NCBI GenBank assembly: GCA_901472455.1
Contig: LR590464.1
Location: 1,550,001 to 1,614,000 of the forward strand
Direction of reading: 5' to 3'
Source of the DNA: Leclercia adecarboxylata
Lineage (GTDB): Bacteria; Pseudomonadota; Gammaproteobacteria; Enterobacterales; Enterobacteriaceae
DNA: 64,000 nt
Shown: positions 1-9,065 of the stretch, piece after piece
Layout of the letters: each line of letters starts with the position of its first letter
Numbering within the stretch: position 1 is the first letter of the stretch
Position numbers and translations under genes: made by a program
Notes under the pieces: model-generated
What the model saw: only the letters and a program-made list of their open reading frames with translations
Databases searched by the model: none
What the model was told of the DNA's origin: nothing

Positions 1-8
1 TGAACGTG

Positions 9-36
9 TTAAGGGGGCTTGCCGCCGCCCCCTTAA
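9..36. other. Perfect inverted repeat (hairpin)
   Basis: Positions 9-18 (ttaagggggc) pair perfectly with 27-36 (gcccccttaa) around an 8-base loop. No T run follows on the plus strand, so it is not a typical terminator in that direction. It lies just before the tandem repeats and may belong to them or to a gene left of the window. Confidence 0.5.
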
Positions 37-655
37 CAATCCCGGCTCCCGGCAAAGAAAATCGCCGCTTCGCGGTGCCCTCAGCTTATTCCGCCAGGCT
101 TTCGGGTCGGGCACCAGCCTGCATCCCTGCAGGCTATGCCCTCTCGGCGCGTCCCTGCGCCTCGCCCCGGCCTTACGGAAACGCTTCGGCGATTTTCAGC
201 CGGACCAGGCCATCGCTGTAAGTCTTGAAGCTAATCTTTTATACCGTCATCGCTGTGAGTGTTGAAGCAAACCTCTGCCACTGTCCTGGCTGCACGTTTG
301 ATCGGTCCGGAGAGGGTTAAGATGCCTTCTCGGCGCGTCCCTGCGCCTTACCCCGGCCTTACGGAAACGCTTCGGCGATTTTCAGCCGGACCAGGTCATC
401 GCTGTGAGTATTGAAGCAAATCTTTTATACCGTCATCGCTGTGTGTGTTGAAGCAAACCTCTGCCACTGTCATGGCTGCACGCTCGATCGATTTCCTCTT
501 CCTTGAAGGGGAGAATTAAGATGCCCTCTCGGTGCATCCCTGCGCCTCGCCCCGGCCTTCCGGAAACGCTTCGGCGATTTTCAGCCGGCCCAGGTCATCG
601 CTGGGAGTGTTGAAGCAAACCTCTGCCACTGTCATGGGTGCATGCTCGATCGGTT

Positions 656-677
656 CCCTCTCCCTTGAGGGAGAGAG
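656..677. repeat. Palindromic extragenic element, copy 1
   Basis: This is a 22-base palindrome of the form ccctctccct-tg-agggagag, imperfect at its last bases. It recurs at 818-839 and in perfect form at 1016-1037. It resembles the dispersed GC-rich intergenic palindromes common in enterobacteria. I cannot assign it to a named family. Confidence 0.6.
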
Positions 678-817
678 TTAAGATGCCCTGTCGGCAAATC
701 CCTGCGCCTTACCCCGGCCTTACGGAAACGCTTAGGCGATTTTCAGCCGGACCAGTCCATCGTTGTGAGTGTTGAAGCAAACCTCTGTCACTGTCATGGC
801 TGCATGCTCGATCGGTT

Positions 818-839
818 CCCTCTCCCTTGAGGGAGAGAG
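818..839. repeat. Palindromic extragenic element, copy 2
   Basis: It is identical to the copy at 656-677 and falls at the same place in the next 162-base repeat unit. Confidence 0.6.
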
Positions 840-1015
840 TTAAGATGCCCTGTCGGCAAATCCCTGCGCCTTACCCCGGCCTTACGGTAACGCTTAGGCG
901 ATTTTCAGCCGGACCAGGCCATCGCTGTAAGTATTGAAGCAAACTTTTATACCGTCATCGCTGTGTGTGTCGAAGCAAATCTCTGCCACTGTCATGGGTG
1001 CACGCTCGATCGGTT

Positions 1016-1037
1016 CCCTCTCCCTTGAGGGAGAGGG
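1016..1037. repeat. Palindromic extragenic element, copy 3 (perfect)
   Basis: Two 10-base arms (ccctctccct and agggagaggg) flank a 2-base centre. It is followed by ggtagggtgaggggg, the usual tail of such elements in enterobacterial intergenic DNA. It marks the right end of the tandem-repeat block. Confidence 0.65.
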
Positions 1038-1060
1038 GTAGGGTGAGGGGGAACCGCGCG

Positions 1061-1382
1061 CACTATCATCAAAATTTTGCGAGGCGTTATCCAGAATTCA
1101 AGCAGGGATATTGCTGGATAAAACCCCAGTAATAGAATGGCGATGCACCTGCAAAATCAGGTGCCAGGATTGGCGTCCTGAAAGTGTGTGAGCAGCATGT
1201 TTAGCTGCAGGCTTCGTTCGCCCTAAGGAAAAGGGTATATTCTGCATCTGGCGGGCGAATCGGGAGCTTCTTTTGAAGCGCCAGTAGTCACACACACTGG
1301 TACGCCAATTCCTTTTCGTCCGCCGCCAGCGAATCTGGCGTTTCCTGCGGTGGTAAATTCAATGTGTGTGAAGGTATTACCC
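1061..1382. other. Non-coding stretch, possible P4-like satellite remnant
   Basis: No confident gene is present. On the minus strand around 1245-1295 one frame reads TTGASKEAP. This resembles the motif in the Ash/Icd-type open frames of P4-like satellite phages, and it sits in a stretch of small overlapping open frames typical of that immunity region. A short hairpin is formed by 1145-1151 and 1158-1164 (gcacctg and caggtgc). The motif gtgtgtga occurs near 1184 and 1364, and its complement near 1288. The phage link rests on memory of family sequences and is weak. Confidence 0.25.
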
Positions 1383-1799
1383 ATGTATACAGAAAACCAT
1401 ATCTCCCAGCTCTACAGCGAACTCGAACTTAGCACTCTCGATCTCTCCACGCTTGCCGCGCGCTGTAACCTGCTTACCGAAATTCTGGTCGATTGCAATT
1501 CGCTGCCGCAAACACAGCCCATCTGCCGCTGCCTTGCTGCATATCTGGACGCATTCAGAAGTGAGCTGGAAAAATCAATGACCGATTTCCGCGTGCTGGA
1601 AGAGGATGAGATCCCACCGATGCACAAACAGGAGTGGTTACTCGACAGCACCGAAGCCCAGTGCAATTACTGCCGGGCGTTAAACCATGTGCTGCTGGTG
1701 TCGCATTTCGACCGCGATATGCTGCCGCACCTTACCGGCCTGCTGTACGAGATCAGCCATGCGATGCTGGCCGATCTGACCGTGGTGCACGTCCACTGA
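1383..1799 (+). CDS. Hypothetical protein, 138 aa
   Basis: I do not recognise this protein. The ATG at 1383 is preceded by gaagg at a suitable distance, so I prefer it to the ATG at 1350, which would add 11 residues. The product is small, acidic and probably mostly helical, with several cysteines (around residues 27, 38 and 47 and a Cys-x-x-Cys in the middle). It has no signal peptide and no membrane segment. A leucine-rich first half (HISQLYSELELSTLDLSTLA) could support helix packing or dimerisation. It stands alone between the repeat block and infA, with no partner gene, and E. coli K-12 has no counterpart at this place. Its position suggests an accessory gene at the end of an insert. The reading frame is long, codon use looks normal, and the frame is intact, so it is probably a real gene. 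Confidence 0.65.
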   Translation: MYTENHISQLYSELELSTLDLSTLAARCNLLTEILVDCNSLPQTQPICRCLAAYLDAFRSELEKSMTDFRVLEEDEIPPMHKQEWLLDSTEAQCNYCRALNHVLLVSHFDRDMLPHLTGLLYEISHAMLADLTVVHVH

Positions 1800-2000
1800 G
1801 TCGGTGCCCCAACGTTGAAGTTAGGCAACGTGTTTGATATCAAGGCGCGGCGGGAGAGCCGTCTGTTCGCGACCTAAATGAGCTGGGATAAAGAGGATCG
1901 GAATGCCATCAATGATGACTCCGGCAGCGCAGGCTTTACTGCGGGCGGGACAGGGAATGTTGGCGGACAGACTGAAATCGGGTGTTGACCTCTGCTGAAT
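1800..2000. other. Intergenic, no recognisable feature
   Basis: This 200-base gap lies between the orphan gene and the infA terminator. I see no tRNA, no direct repeat that would mark an attachment site, and no promoter I can defend. E. coli has the serine tRNA gene serW just upstream of infA. It is not present in this window. Confidence 0.5.
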
Positions 2001-2028
2001 AAAAAAAGGCCGGGATAACCCGGCCTTT
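2001..2028 (-). terminator. Intrinsic terminator of infA
   Basis: Arms 2005-2014 and 2019-2028 (aaaggccggg and cccggccttt) pair perfectly around a 4-base loop. On the minus strand the hairpin is followed by seven T. It lies 36 bases past the infA stop. Confidence 0.9.
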
Positions 2029-2063
2029 AGTATTCTCTCTACGCCATTTGCGGCGAAAAACTC

Positions 2064-2285
<222 letters not shown>

Positions 2286-2567
2286 ATCCTCTGGGGTATC
2301 ACTACCAAGTTTTGAACCGGCAAGATAATGCCGAAATTCATCAATTAAGTAAAGATTTGCGCGTTTAAAACGCAGCAAAGCAGTTTCAGCGTATTACCCG
2401 GACGTCACGGTTCGACCGTACGAAAAGCGCATACGTAAAGGGGAGGTGGCAGGATAAACGATAGGGCGTTATCGGATGCGAACTATTCCCAAACGGCGGC
2501 GGGCAACAGGCAGAACCTACTCTGCGGCAGAATTATAGCACCTTGAGGAAAAATATGCGGAAAACAT

Positions 2568-3271
2568 TTATCCCTGGGGCGTAAATAACGTCGCAGGCAC
2601 CCAGAAGTTCTGTGGTAATTTTTGCATTCGCAGAGCGGCCAGCTGCGTCAGATATTCATGGCGGGAGATCTCAATCGCCCCCAGCGAGGCGGTATGCTCG
2701 TTCAGCACCTGGCAATCAATCAGCTTGCCGCCGCTGCGGGTAAAGCGATCGCAGAAAACCAGGAGCGCAGTTTTAGACGCATTCACGGCGCGGCTGAACA
2801 TCGATTCACCGCAAAATAACGTGCCCTGAGCCACACCATACATGCCGCCCACCAGATCATCACCCTGCCATACCTCAATGGAGTGGGCGTAACCCAGCTC
2901 GTGCAGACGATGATATGCATGGATCACCTCCGGGGTGACCCAGGTGCCTTCTGCGCGGTCGCTGGCACAGCCTTCGATAACCTGGCCAAATGCATGATTG
3001 AGGGTGACGCGATAGGGGGAGTGGGCGTGAAACCGTTTCATGCTGCGACTGAGATGAAACCGTTCAGGCCACAAAATGGCGCGCGGGTCAGGCGACCACC
3101 ATAAGATCGGATCGCCGGGCGAAAACCACGGGAAAATACCGCGCTGGTAAGCCATTAATAAACGCGACGGGCTGAGATCGCCGCCAGGGCCAGCAAACCA
3201 TTAGGTTCGCGCAGCGCCCCTTCCGGGGAAGGGAACGCAAGAGAATGACGAGAAAGCTGGACCAGGCGCAT
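2568..3271 (-). CDS. aat: Leucyl/phenylalanyl-tRNA-protein transferase (one frameshift)
   Basis: The product transfers Leu or Phe from aminoacyl-tRNA to proteins with N-terminal Arg or Lys, which marks them for ClpS/ClpAP degradation. The main open part (from [16 protein letters not shown]) covers all but the first 39 residues and includes the conserved WWSPDPRA segment. The missing N-terminus ([20 protein letters not shown]) is readable from the ATG at 3269-3271 in another frame. One G is absent from a GGG run near 3183, in the codons for LALGGDLS. Restoring it gives 234 residues, the E. coli length. The single-base run error suggests a sequencing fault. It lies downstream of cydC on the same strand. 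Confidence 0.9.
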
Positions 3272-3318
3272 GACAACACAACTCCAGTACGCGAAGTGGG
3301 GATCGGTTCAAATATAGA

Positions 3319-5040
3319 CTACAGACGTTGTTTAAACTGGTAGTAACGACCCTGTTTTGCCAACAGTTCTGCGTGACTACCTTGCTCAATAATCTGTCCG
3401 TTGTCCATCACAATAATTTGATCAAAATCCGCCAGTCCGCGCAGGCGGTGCGTCACCATCAGCACCGTTTTGCCCTGCATCTCTTTTTCCAGTAAATCAA
3501 GGATTTGCCGTTCTGTTGTTGCATCCAGCCCTTCGGTCGGTTCATCCAGCAACATCAGCGGGGCATTGTGCAGTAGCGCGCGGGCAATCGCCAGGCGACG
3601 CAGCTCACCACCGGATAGCTGACGACCTCCTTCACCGAGCCAGCTGTTCAGACCTTCATCGTCCAGCAGCTTGTGCAAACCGACCTTTTCGAGCATCGCA
3701 CGTAATTCGTCATCAGCGGTTCCCGGCGCGGCTAACAGCAAGTTATCCCGCAGGGTGGCGCTGAAAAGATGGACCCGCTGCGGCACTACGCTCACTGTTT
3801 TACGCAGCGCTGGCTCGCTCATCTCTTTGAGAGGCATATCGTTAAACAGGATCTGGCCCTGAGCCGGATCCCAGGCCCGGGTCAGCAGTTGCAGCAGGGT
3901 CGATTTCCCGCACCCTGTGCGGCCCAGCACCGCAACGTGTGCACCTGCGGGGATCGTCAGATTGATGTTGTCCAGCGCCGGTTGCGCCTGCCCGTGGTAA
4001 GCAAAGCTGACATCTGCCAGACGGAGAGCCAGTTGCTCAGGCACGTCTGTTGCGGCGGTACTGAATTGCACTTCCGGCTGCTGGCCCGTGATCTGGGTAA
4101 TACGCAGCGCGGAGGCCACTACCTGGCCGAGATGCTGAAAAGCCCCGGTCACCGGTGCCAGCGCTTCGAAAGCCGCCAGCGCACAGAAGACAAACAGCGC
4201 AATGAGCGGCCCCGGCTGGGTATTATCCCCCACACCGCCGGAGGCCAGCCACAGCATCGCCATCACGGCAATACCGCCAATCAACAGCATCAATGCCTGG
4301 GACAGGGCCGTCAGCTCCGATTGTTTGCGCTGGGCTTCATGCCAGTTCAGCTCGGTGTTCTCCATCCGCGCGCGATAGCGACGGCTGGCGCCAAAAATTG
4401 TCAGCTCTGCCTGGCCCTGCAGCCAGCCGGTAAGCTGCTGGCGATATTCGCCGCGCAGTCGTGTCAGGTTTTCACCGGTCGGTTTACCGGCGCGGTAAAA
4501 CAGCGGGGGCAGCAGACACAGCGTCAGGAGCATGATCCCGCCAAGCACCAGCGCGATGCTGGCATCCAGCAGGCTCAGCCCGAGGGTAACGACCACAATC
4601 ACCACCAGCGCACCTACCATCGGGGAGATAACCCGCAGATAGAGGTGATCGAGGGTATCGACATCCGCGACAACGCGGTTCAGCAGTTCGCCCTGGCGAT
4701 AGCGCGCCAGCCCGGCAGGGGAGAGAGGCAGCAGTTTGCTGAAGGTGGTGACGCGCAGGTGCTGCAGCACGCGGAACGTTGCGTCATGGCTGACCAGACG
4801 CTCGAAGTAGCGCCCGGCGGTGCGGGTGATGGCCGTGCCGCGCACACCCGCAGCAGGCAGCATATAGTTGAAGCTGTACAACCCGGCAAACCCGGCCACC
4901 GCAGAGGCAGAGAGGAACCAGCCGGAGAGCGTTAACAGGCCGATACTGGCCAACAGGGTGACGATGGCCAGCACGACGCCGAGGATCAGCATCCATTTGT
5001 GGCGCATATAGAGCGCCAGATAAGGCAGTAAAGCGCGCAT
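3319..5040 (-). CDS. cydC: Heterodimeric ABC exporter CydDC, subunit CydC
   Basis: CydC is one half of the CydDC inner-membrane transporter, needed to assemble cytochrome bd. The complex has been linked to glutathione/cysteine export and later to haem. The 573 residues match E. coli exactly. Residues 1 to about 320 form the six-helix exporter domain. The ATPase domain follows, with Walker A GRTGCGKST (about 370-380), signature LSGGE, and Walker B LMLLDEPTEGLD. Its ATG overlaps the cydD stop by one base (TAATG), which implies translational coupling. The frame is intact. Confidence 0.96.
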   Translation of the reverse strand: MRALLPYLALYMRHKWMLILGVVLAIVTLLASIGLLTLSGWFLSASAVAGFAGLYSFNYMLPAAGVRGTAITRTAGRYFERLVSHDATFRVLQHLRVTTFSKLLPLSPAGLARYRQGELLNRVVADVDTLDHLYLRVISPMVGALVVIVVVTLGLSLLDASIALVLGGIMLLTLCLLPPLFYRAGKPTGENLTRLRGEYRQQLTGWLQGQAELTIFGASRRYRARMENTELNWHEAQRKQSELTALSQALMLLIGGIAVMAMLWLASGGVGDNTQPGPLIALFVFCALAAFEALAPVTGAFQHLGQVVASALRITQITGQQPEVQFSTAATDVPEQLALRLADVSFAYHGQAQPALDNINLTIPAGAHVAVLGRTGCGKSTLLQLLTRAWDPAQGQILFNDMPLKEMSEPALRKTVSVVPQRVHLFSATLRDNLLLAAPGTADDELRAMLEKVGLHKLLDDEGLNSWLGEGGRQLSGGELRRLAIARALLHNAPLMLLDEPTEGLDATTERQILDLLEKEMQGKTVLMVTHRLRGLADFDQIIVMDNGQIIEQGSHAELLAKQGRYYQFKQRL

Positions 5041-6806
5041 TAAATGTCCTCCTGACGGTTCGCCAGCAGGGCCGCAAACGGCCCCTGTGCCGCCGCGAGC
5101 GTGGCGTAATTGCCCTGCTCAACAAGCTGTCCATTGTCCATGACCCAGATCTCATCCCAGTGGGCAATGCCCTCCAGCTGGTGGGTCACCATCAGCGTGG
5201 TTTGCTGCTGTGAAGCGGCATCCAGCGCCAGCATCACGCGCTGTTCACTGTGCGCATCAAGGCTGGCGGCGGGTTCATCCAGCAGTAACAGCTGGCAAGG
5301 GTTGAGCAGGGCGCGGGCCACAGCGATACGCTGCGCCTGGCCGACGGAAAGCCCCGCCGACTGATCGCCGACAAGGGTATTCACCCCGTCAGGCAGCAGG
5401 GGAAGGAATTCACTGACCCAGGCGCGATCGAGCACCGACTGCAGCTCTTCATCGCTGGCATCCGGGCGTGCCAGCAGCACGTTTTCACGTAGCGTGGCCG
5501 CCGGAAGCTGCGGGTTCTGACCCACCCAGCTCAAATGGGTGCGCCATTCATCAGGATCGAGCGCAGACAGCTCGGCCTGGTTGATGCGCAGCGATCCGCT
5601 GTAAGCCATAAAACCAGATAACGCATTCAGCAGCGAGCTTTTGCCGGAGCCGCTGGTGCCGACCAGCACCACGCGCTGACCTGCTGCGAGAGTGAAGTTT
5701 AATGGCCCCGCCAGTACCTTACCCTCCGGCGACAGCACGCAAAAATTCTCCGCTTCAATGCTGACCGGTTTGCTGGTGTTGAGGGTCACGTCCCCACGCT
5801 GCGGATGGGCTAACGGCGTTTCAAGGAAGGTTTTCAGGCTGTCAGCTGCGCCCACGGCCTGGGCCTTCGCATGATAGAAGGTGCCTAGATCGCGCAGCGG
5901 CTGAAAGAATTCCGGGGCCAAAATCAGGGTCAGGAAGCCTGCCGAGAGGGTCACAGCAGTGCCGTAATGACCAAAATCGAGGGCGCCCAGGTAGGAGAAA
6001 CCAAAATAGACGGCGACCAGCGCAATCGACAGGGAGGTAAAGAACTCCAGTACCCCGGAGGATAAGAACGCCAGGCGTAACACCTCCATGGTGCGCTGAC
6101 GGAAGTCCTGTGAGGCGTGGCGGATGTTGTCAGTTTCGGCTTCACCGCGACCAAAAATGCGCAGCGTCTCCATGCCGCGCAGGCGGTCAAGGAAGTGGCC
6201 GCTAAGACGCCCCAGCGCCAGGAAGTTGCGGCGGTTGGCATCGGCGGCACCCATGCCGACCATCGCCATAAACAGTGGGATCAGCGGGGCGGTGCCCAAC
6301 AGGATCAGCCCTGCAACCCAGTTATAAGGGAAAATCGCGAATACGATCAGCAGAGGCACAAAGACGGCCAGCGCCATCTGCGGCAGATAGCGGGCATAGT
6401 AATCATGCATATCGTCGATTTGCTCAAGGATAAGCGTCGCCCAACTGCCGGCGGGTTTGCCCTGAATCCAGGCGGGGCCAGCTTCCTGCAGCCTGTCGAG
6501 CACTTGGCGGCGGATTTCGTAGCGAATATTCTGCCCGGCGTGAAAACCCACGCGCTCGCGTAACCAGACCACCCAGGCACGCAAAATAAAGACCAGAATC
6601 AGCACAATGAAAGGCAGTAACAGGGCCTCACGCGGAATGTTTTCCATGATCATATGATTAAGAATGCGGGCCAGCAGCCATGCCTGGCCTACAATCAACA
6701 CACCGCTGATAAACCCTAGAAGACGGGAAATATTCAGCCAGCGGCGGGAAAGAACGCTTTGCTGTTTAAGCCAGCGTGTTAACTCTTGTTGACGGGTTTT
6801 TTCCAT
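5040..6806 (-). CDS. cydD: Heterodimeric ABC exporter CydDC, subunit CydD
   Basis: CydD is the partner of CydC in the thiol/haem exporter that supports cytochrome bd biogenesis. The 588 residues equal the E. coli length. The N-terminal membrane domain (about residues 20-330) is followed by an ATPase domain with Walker A GTSGSGKSS, a degenerate signature LSVGQAQR, and Walker B LLLLDEPAASLD. The altered signature is normal for CydD. The gene lies upstream of cydC with a one-base overlap, and 113 bases downstream of trxB on the same strand. Confidence 0.96.
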   Translation of the reverse strand: MEKTRQQELTRWLKQQSVLSRRWLNISRLLGFISGVLIVGQAWLLARILNHMIMENIPREALLLPFIVLILVFILRAWVVWLRERVGFHAGQNIRYEIRRQVLDRLQEAGPAWIQGKPAGSWATLILEQIDDMHDYYARYLPQMALAVFVPLLIVFAIFPYNWVAGLILLGTAPLIPLFMAMVGMGAADANRRNFLALGRLSGHFLDRLRGMETLRIFGRGEAETDNIRHASQDFRQRTMEVLRLAFLSSGVLEFFTSLSIALVAVYFGFSYLGALDFGHYGTAVTLSAGFLTLILAPEFFQPLRDLGTFYHAKAQAVGAADSLKTFLETPLAHPQRGDVTLNTSKPVSIEAENFCVLSPEGKVLAGPLNFTLAAGQRVVLVGTSGSGKSSLLNALSGFMAYSGSLRINQAELSALDPDEWRTHLSWVGQNPQLPAATLRENVLLARPDASDEELQSVLDRAWVSEFLPLLPDGVNTLVGDQSAGLSVGQAQRIAVARALLNPCQLLLLDEPAASLDAHSEQRVMLALDAASQQQTTLMVTHQLEGIAHWDEIWVMDNGQLVEQGNYATLAAAQGPFAALLANRQEDI

Positions 6807-6869
6807 TGCGTGCTTTGCAGGTGATGTTATTAGGTATTGGGCACGGCAATGTTACATCGCAGAGACAAT

Positions 6870-6896
6870 AAAGGCGACTTATCGCCGCCTTTTTTA
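6870..6896. terminator. Hairpin between trxB and cydD
   Basis: The arms aaaggcg and cgccttt surround a short loop, and ggcga/tcgcc is an alternative inner pairing. A run of six T follows on the plus strand, and a T-rich stretch follows on the minus strand. Because trxB, cydD and cydC all run on the minus strand, it may partly terminate trxB transcription. Confidence 0.45.
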
Positions 6897-6919
6897 CGTT
6901 TGTTGCTGATTTGTAAAAA

Positions 6920-8437
<1,518 letters not shown>

Positions 8438-8932
8438 ATGGTAGATAGCAAGAAGCGCCCTGGCAAAGATCTCGACCGCATCGATCGTAACATTCTTAAT
8501 GAATTGCAAAAGGATGGGCGTATTTCCAACGTCGAGCTTTCAAAACGTGTGGGACTTTCCCCGACGCCATGCCTTGAGCGTGTGCGCCGACTGGAAAGAC
8601 AGGGTTTTATTCAGGGCTATACAGCGCTGCTGAACCCGCATTATCTGGATGCCTCACTTCTGGTATTTGTTGAGATTACTCTGAATCGTGGTGCGCCGGA
8701 TGTGTTTGAGCAGTTCAACGCCGCTGTGCAAAAACTTGAAGAAATTCAAGAGTGTCATCTGGTTTCCGGTGATTTCGACTACCTGTTGAAAACCCGCGTA
8801 CCTGATATGTCTGCATACCGTAAGCTGCTGGGTGAAACCCTGCTGCGACTGCCTGGCGTGAACGACACCCGTACCTATGTGGTAATGGAAGAAGTCAAGC
8901 AGAGCAATCGTCTGGTTATTAAGACGCGCTAA
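8438..8932 (+). CDS. lrp: Leucine-responsive global regulator Lrp
   Basis: Lrp is a nucleoid-associated transcription factor that senses leucine and controls amino acid metabolism, pili and transport genes, including serC and its own gene. From the ATG at 8438 it has 164 residues, practically identical to E. coli Lrp. An N-terminal helix-turn-helix (about residues 12-73, including NVELSKRVGLSPTPC) is joined to a RAM effector domain (about 75-150). The frame opens 57 bases upstream, but the start MVDSKKRPGK is the known one. The gene is intact. Confidence 0.97.
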   Translation: MVDSKKRPGKDLDRIDRNILNELQKDGRISNVELSKRVGLSPTPCLERVRRLERQGFIQGYTALLNPHYLDASLLVFVEITLNRGAPDVFEQFNAAVQKLEEIQECHLVSGDFDYLLKTRVPDMSAYRKLLGETLLRLPGVNDTRTYVVMEEVKQSNRLVIKTR

Positions 8933-8989
8933 CACGGAACAGGTGCATTATCAGCGTACTTTGATTACACTCCTGGTAATCCATACAGC

Positions 8990-9024
8990 AACAGTGTCGG
9001 GCCTCCCGGCACTGTTGTCCGTTT
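8990..9024 (+). terminator. Probable lrp terminator
   Basis: The 12-base arms aacagtgtcggg and cccggcactgtt (one G-T pair) surround a 3-base loop, 57 bases after the lrp stop. The T-rich tail is weak (gttgtccgttt). Confidence 0.6.
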
Positions 9025-9065
9025 AGCACGCAGGCAGGAATTGCCTGATACCTGGAGAGCCTGTT

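Larger units (their letters stand above)
1..1060. repeat. Diverged tandem repeats, about 162-199 bp per unit
   Basis: The same block recurs five times. Its core, a stretch beginning with gattttcagccgga, starts at 191, 377, 576, 738 and 900, so the spacings are 186, 199, 162 and 162. Each unit carries a part related to tgttgaagcaaacctctgcc, a part related to gatcggttccctctccc, and a part related to taccccggccttacgg. The longer units also have an internal second copy of the tgttgaagcaaa segment. The two 162-base units are almost identical, which suggests recent duplication. The spacings are much too long, and the sequence too degenerate, for CRISPR. No convincing reading frame runs through the block. 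I do not recognise the family. Open frames here are short and reflect high GC. Confidence 0.85.

Noticed and set aside
6..221. A 71-codon open frame in the first repeat
   Set aside because: It lies in repeated, high-GC DNA, lacks a ribosome site, and is not kept open in the other repeat units.
1..1060. CRISPR array
   Set aside because: Units of 162-199 bases with long conserved parts and no regular short repeat-spacer pattern do not fit CRISPR, and there are no cas genes.
1800..2063. Serine tRNA gene serW next to infA, as in E. coli
   Set aside because: No tRNA-like sequence with a GTTCGAATC loop or matching stem is present in the first 2.3 kb.
3769..4935. A 388-codon open frame antisense to cydC
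   Set aside because: It mirrors the codon periodicity of cydC, is rich in Gln, Arg and His as such shadows are, and has no ribosome site or family likeness.
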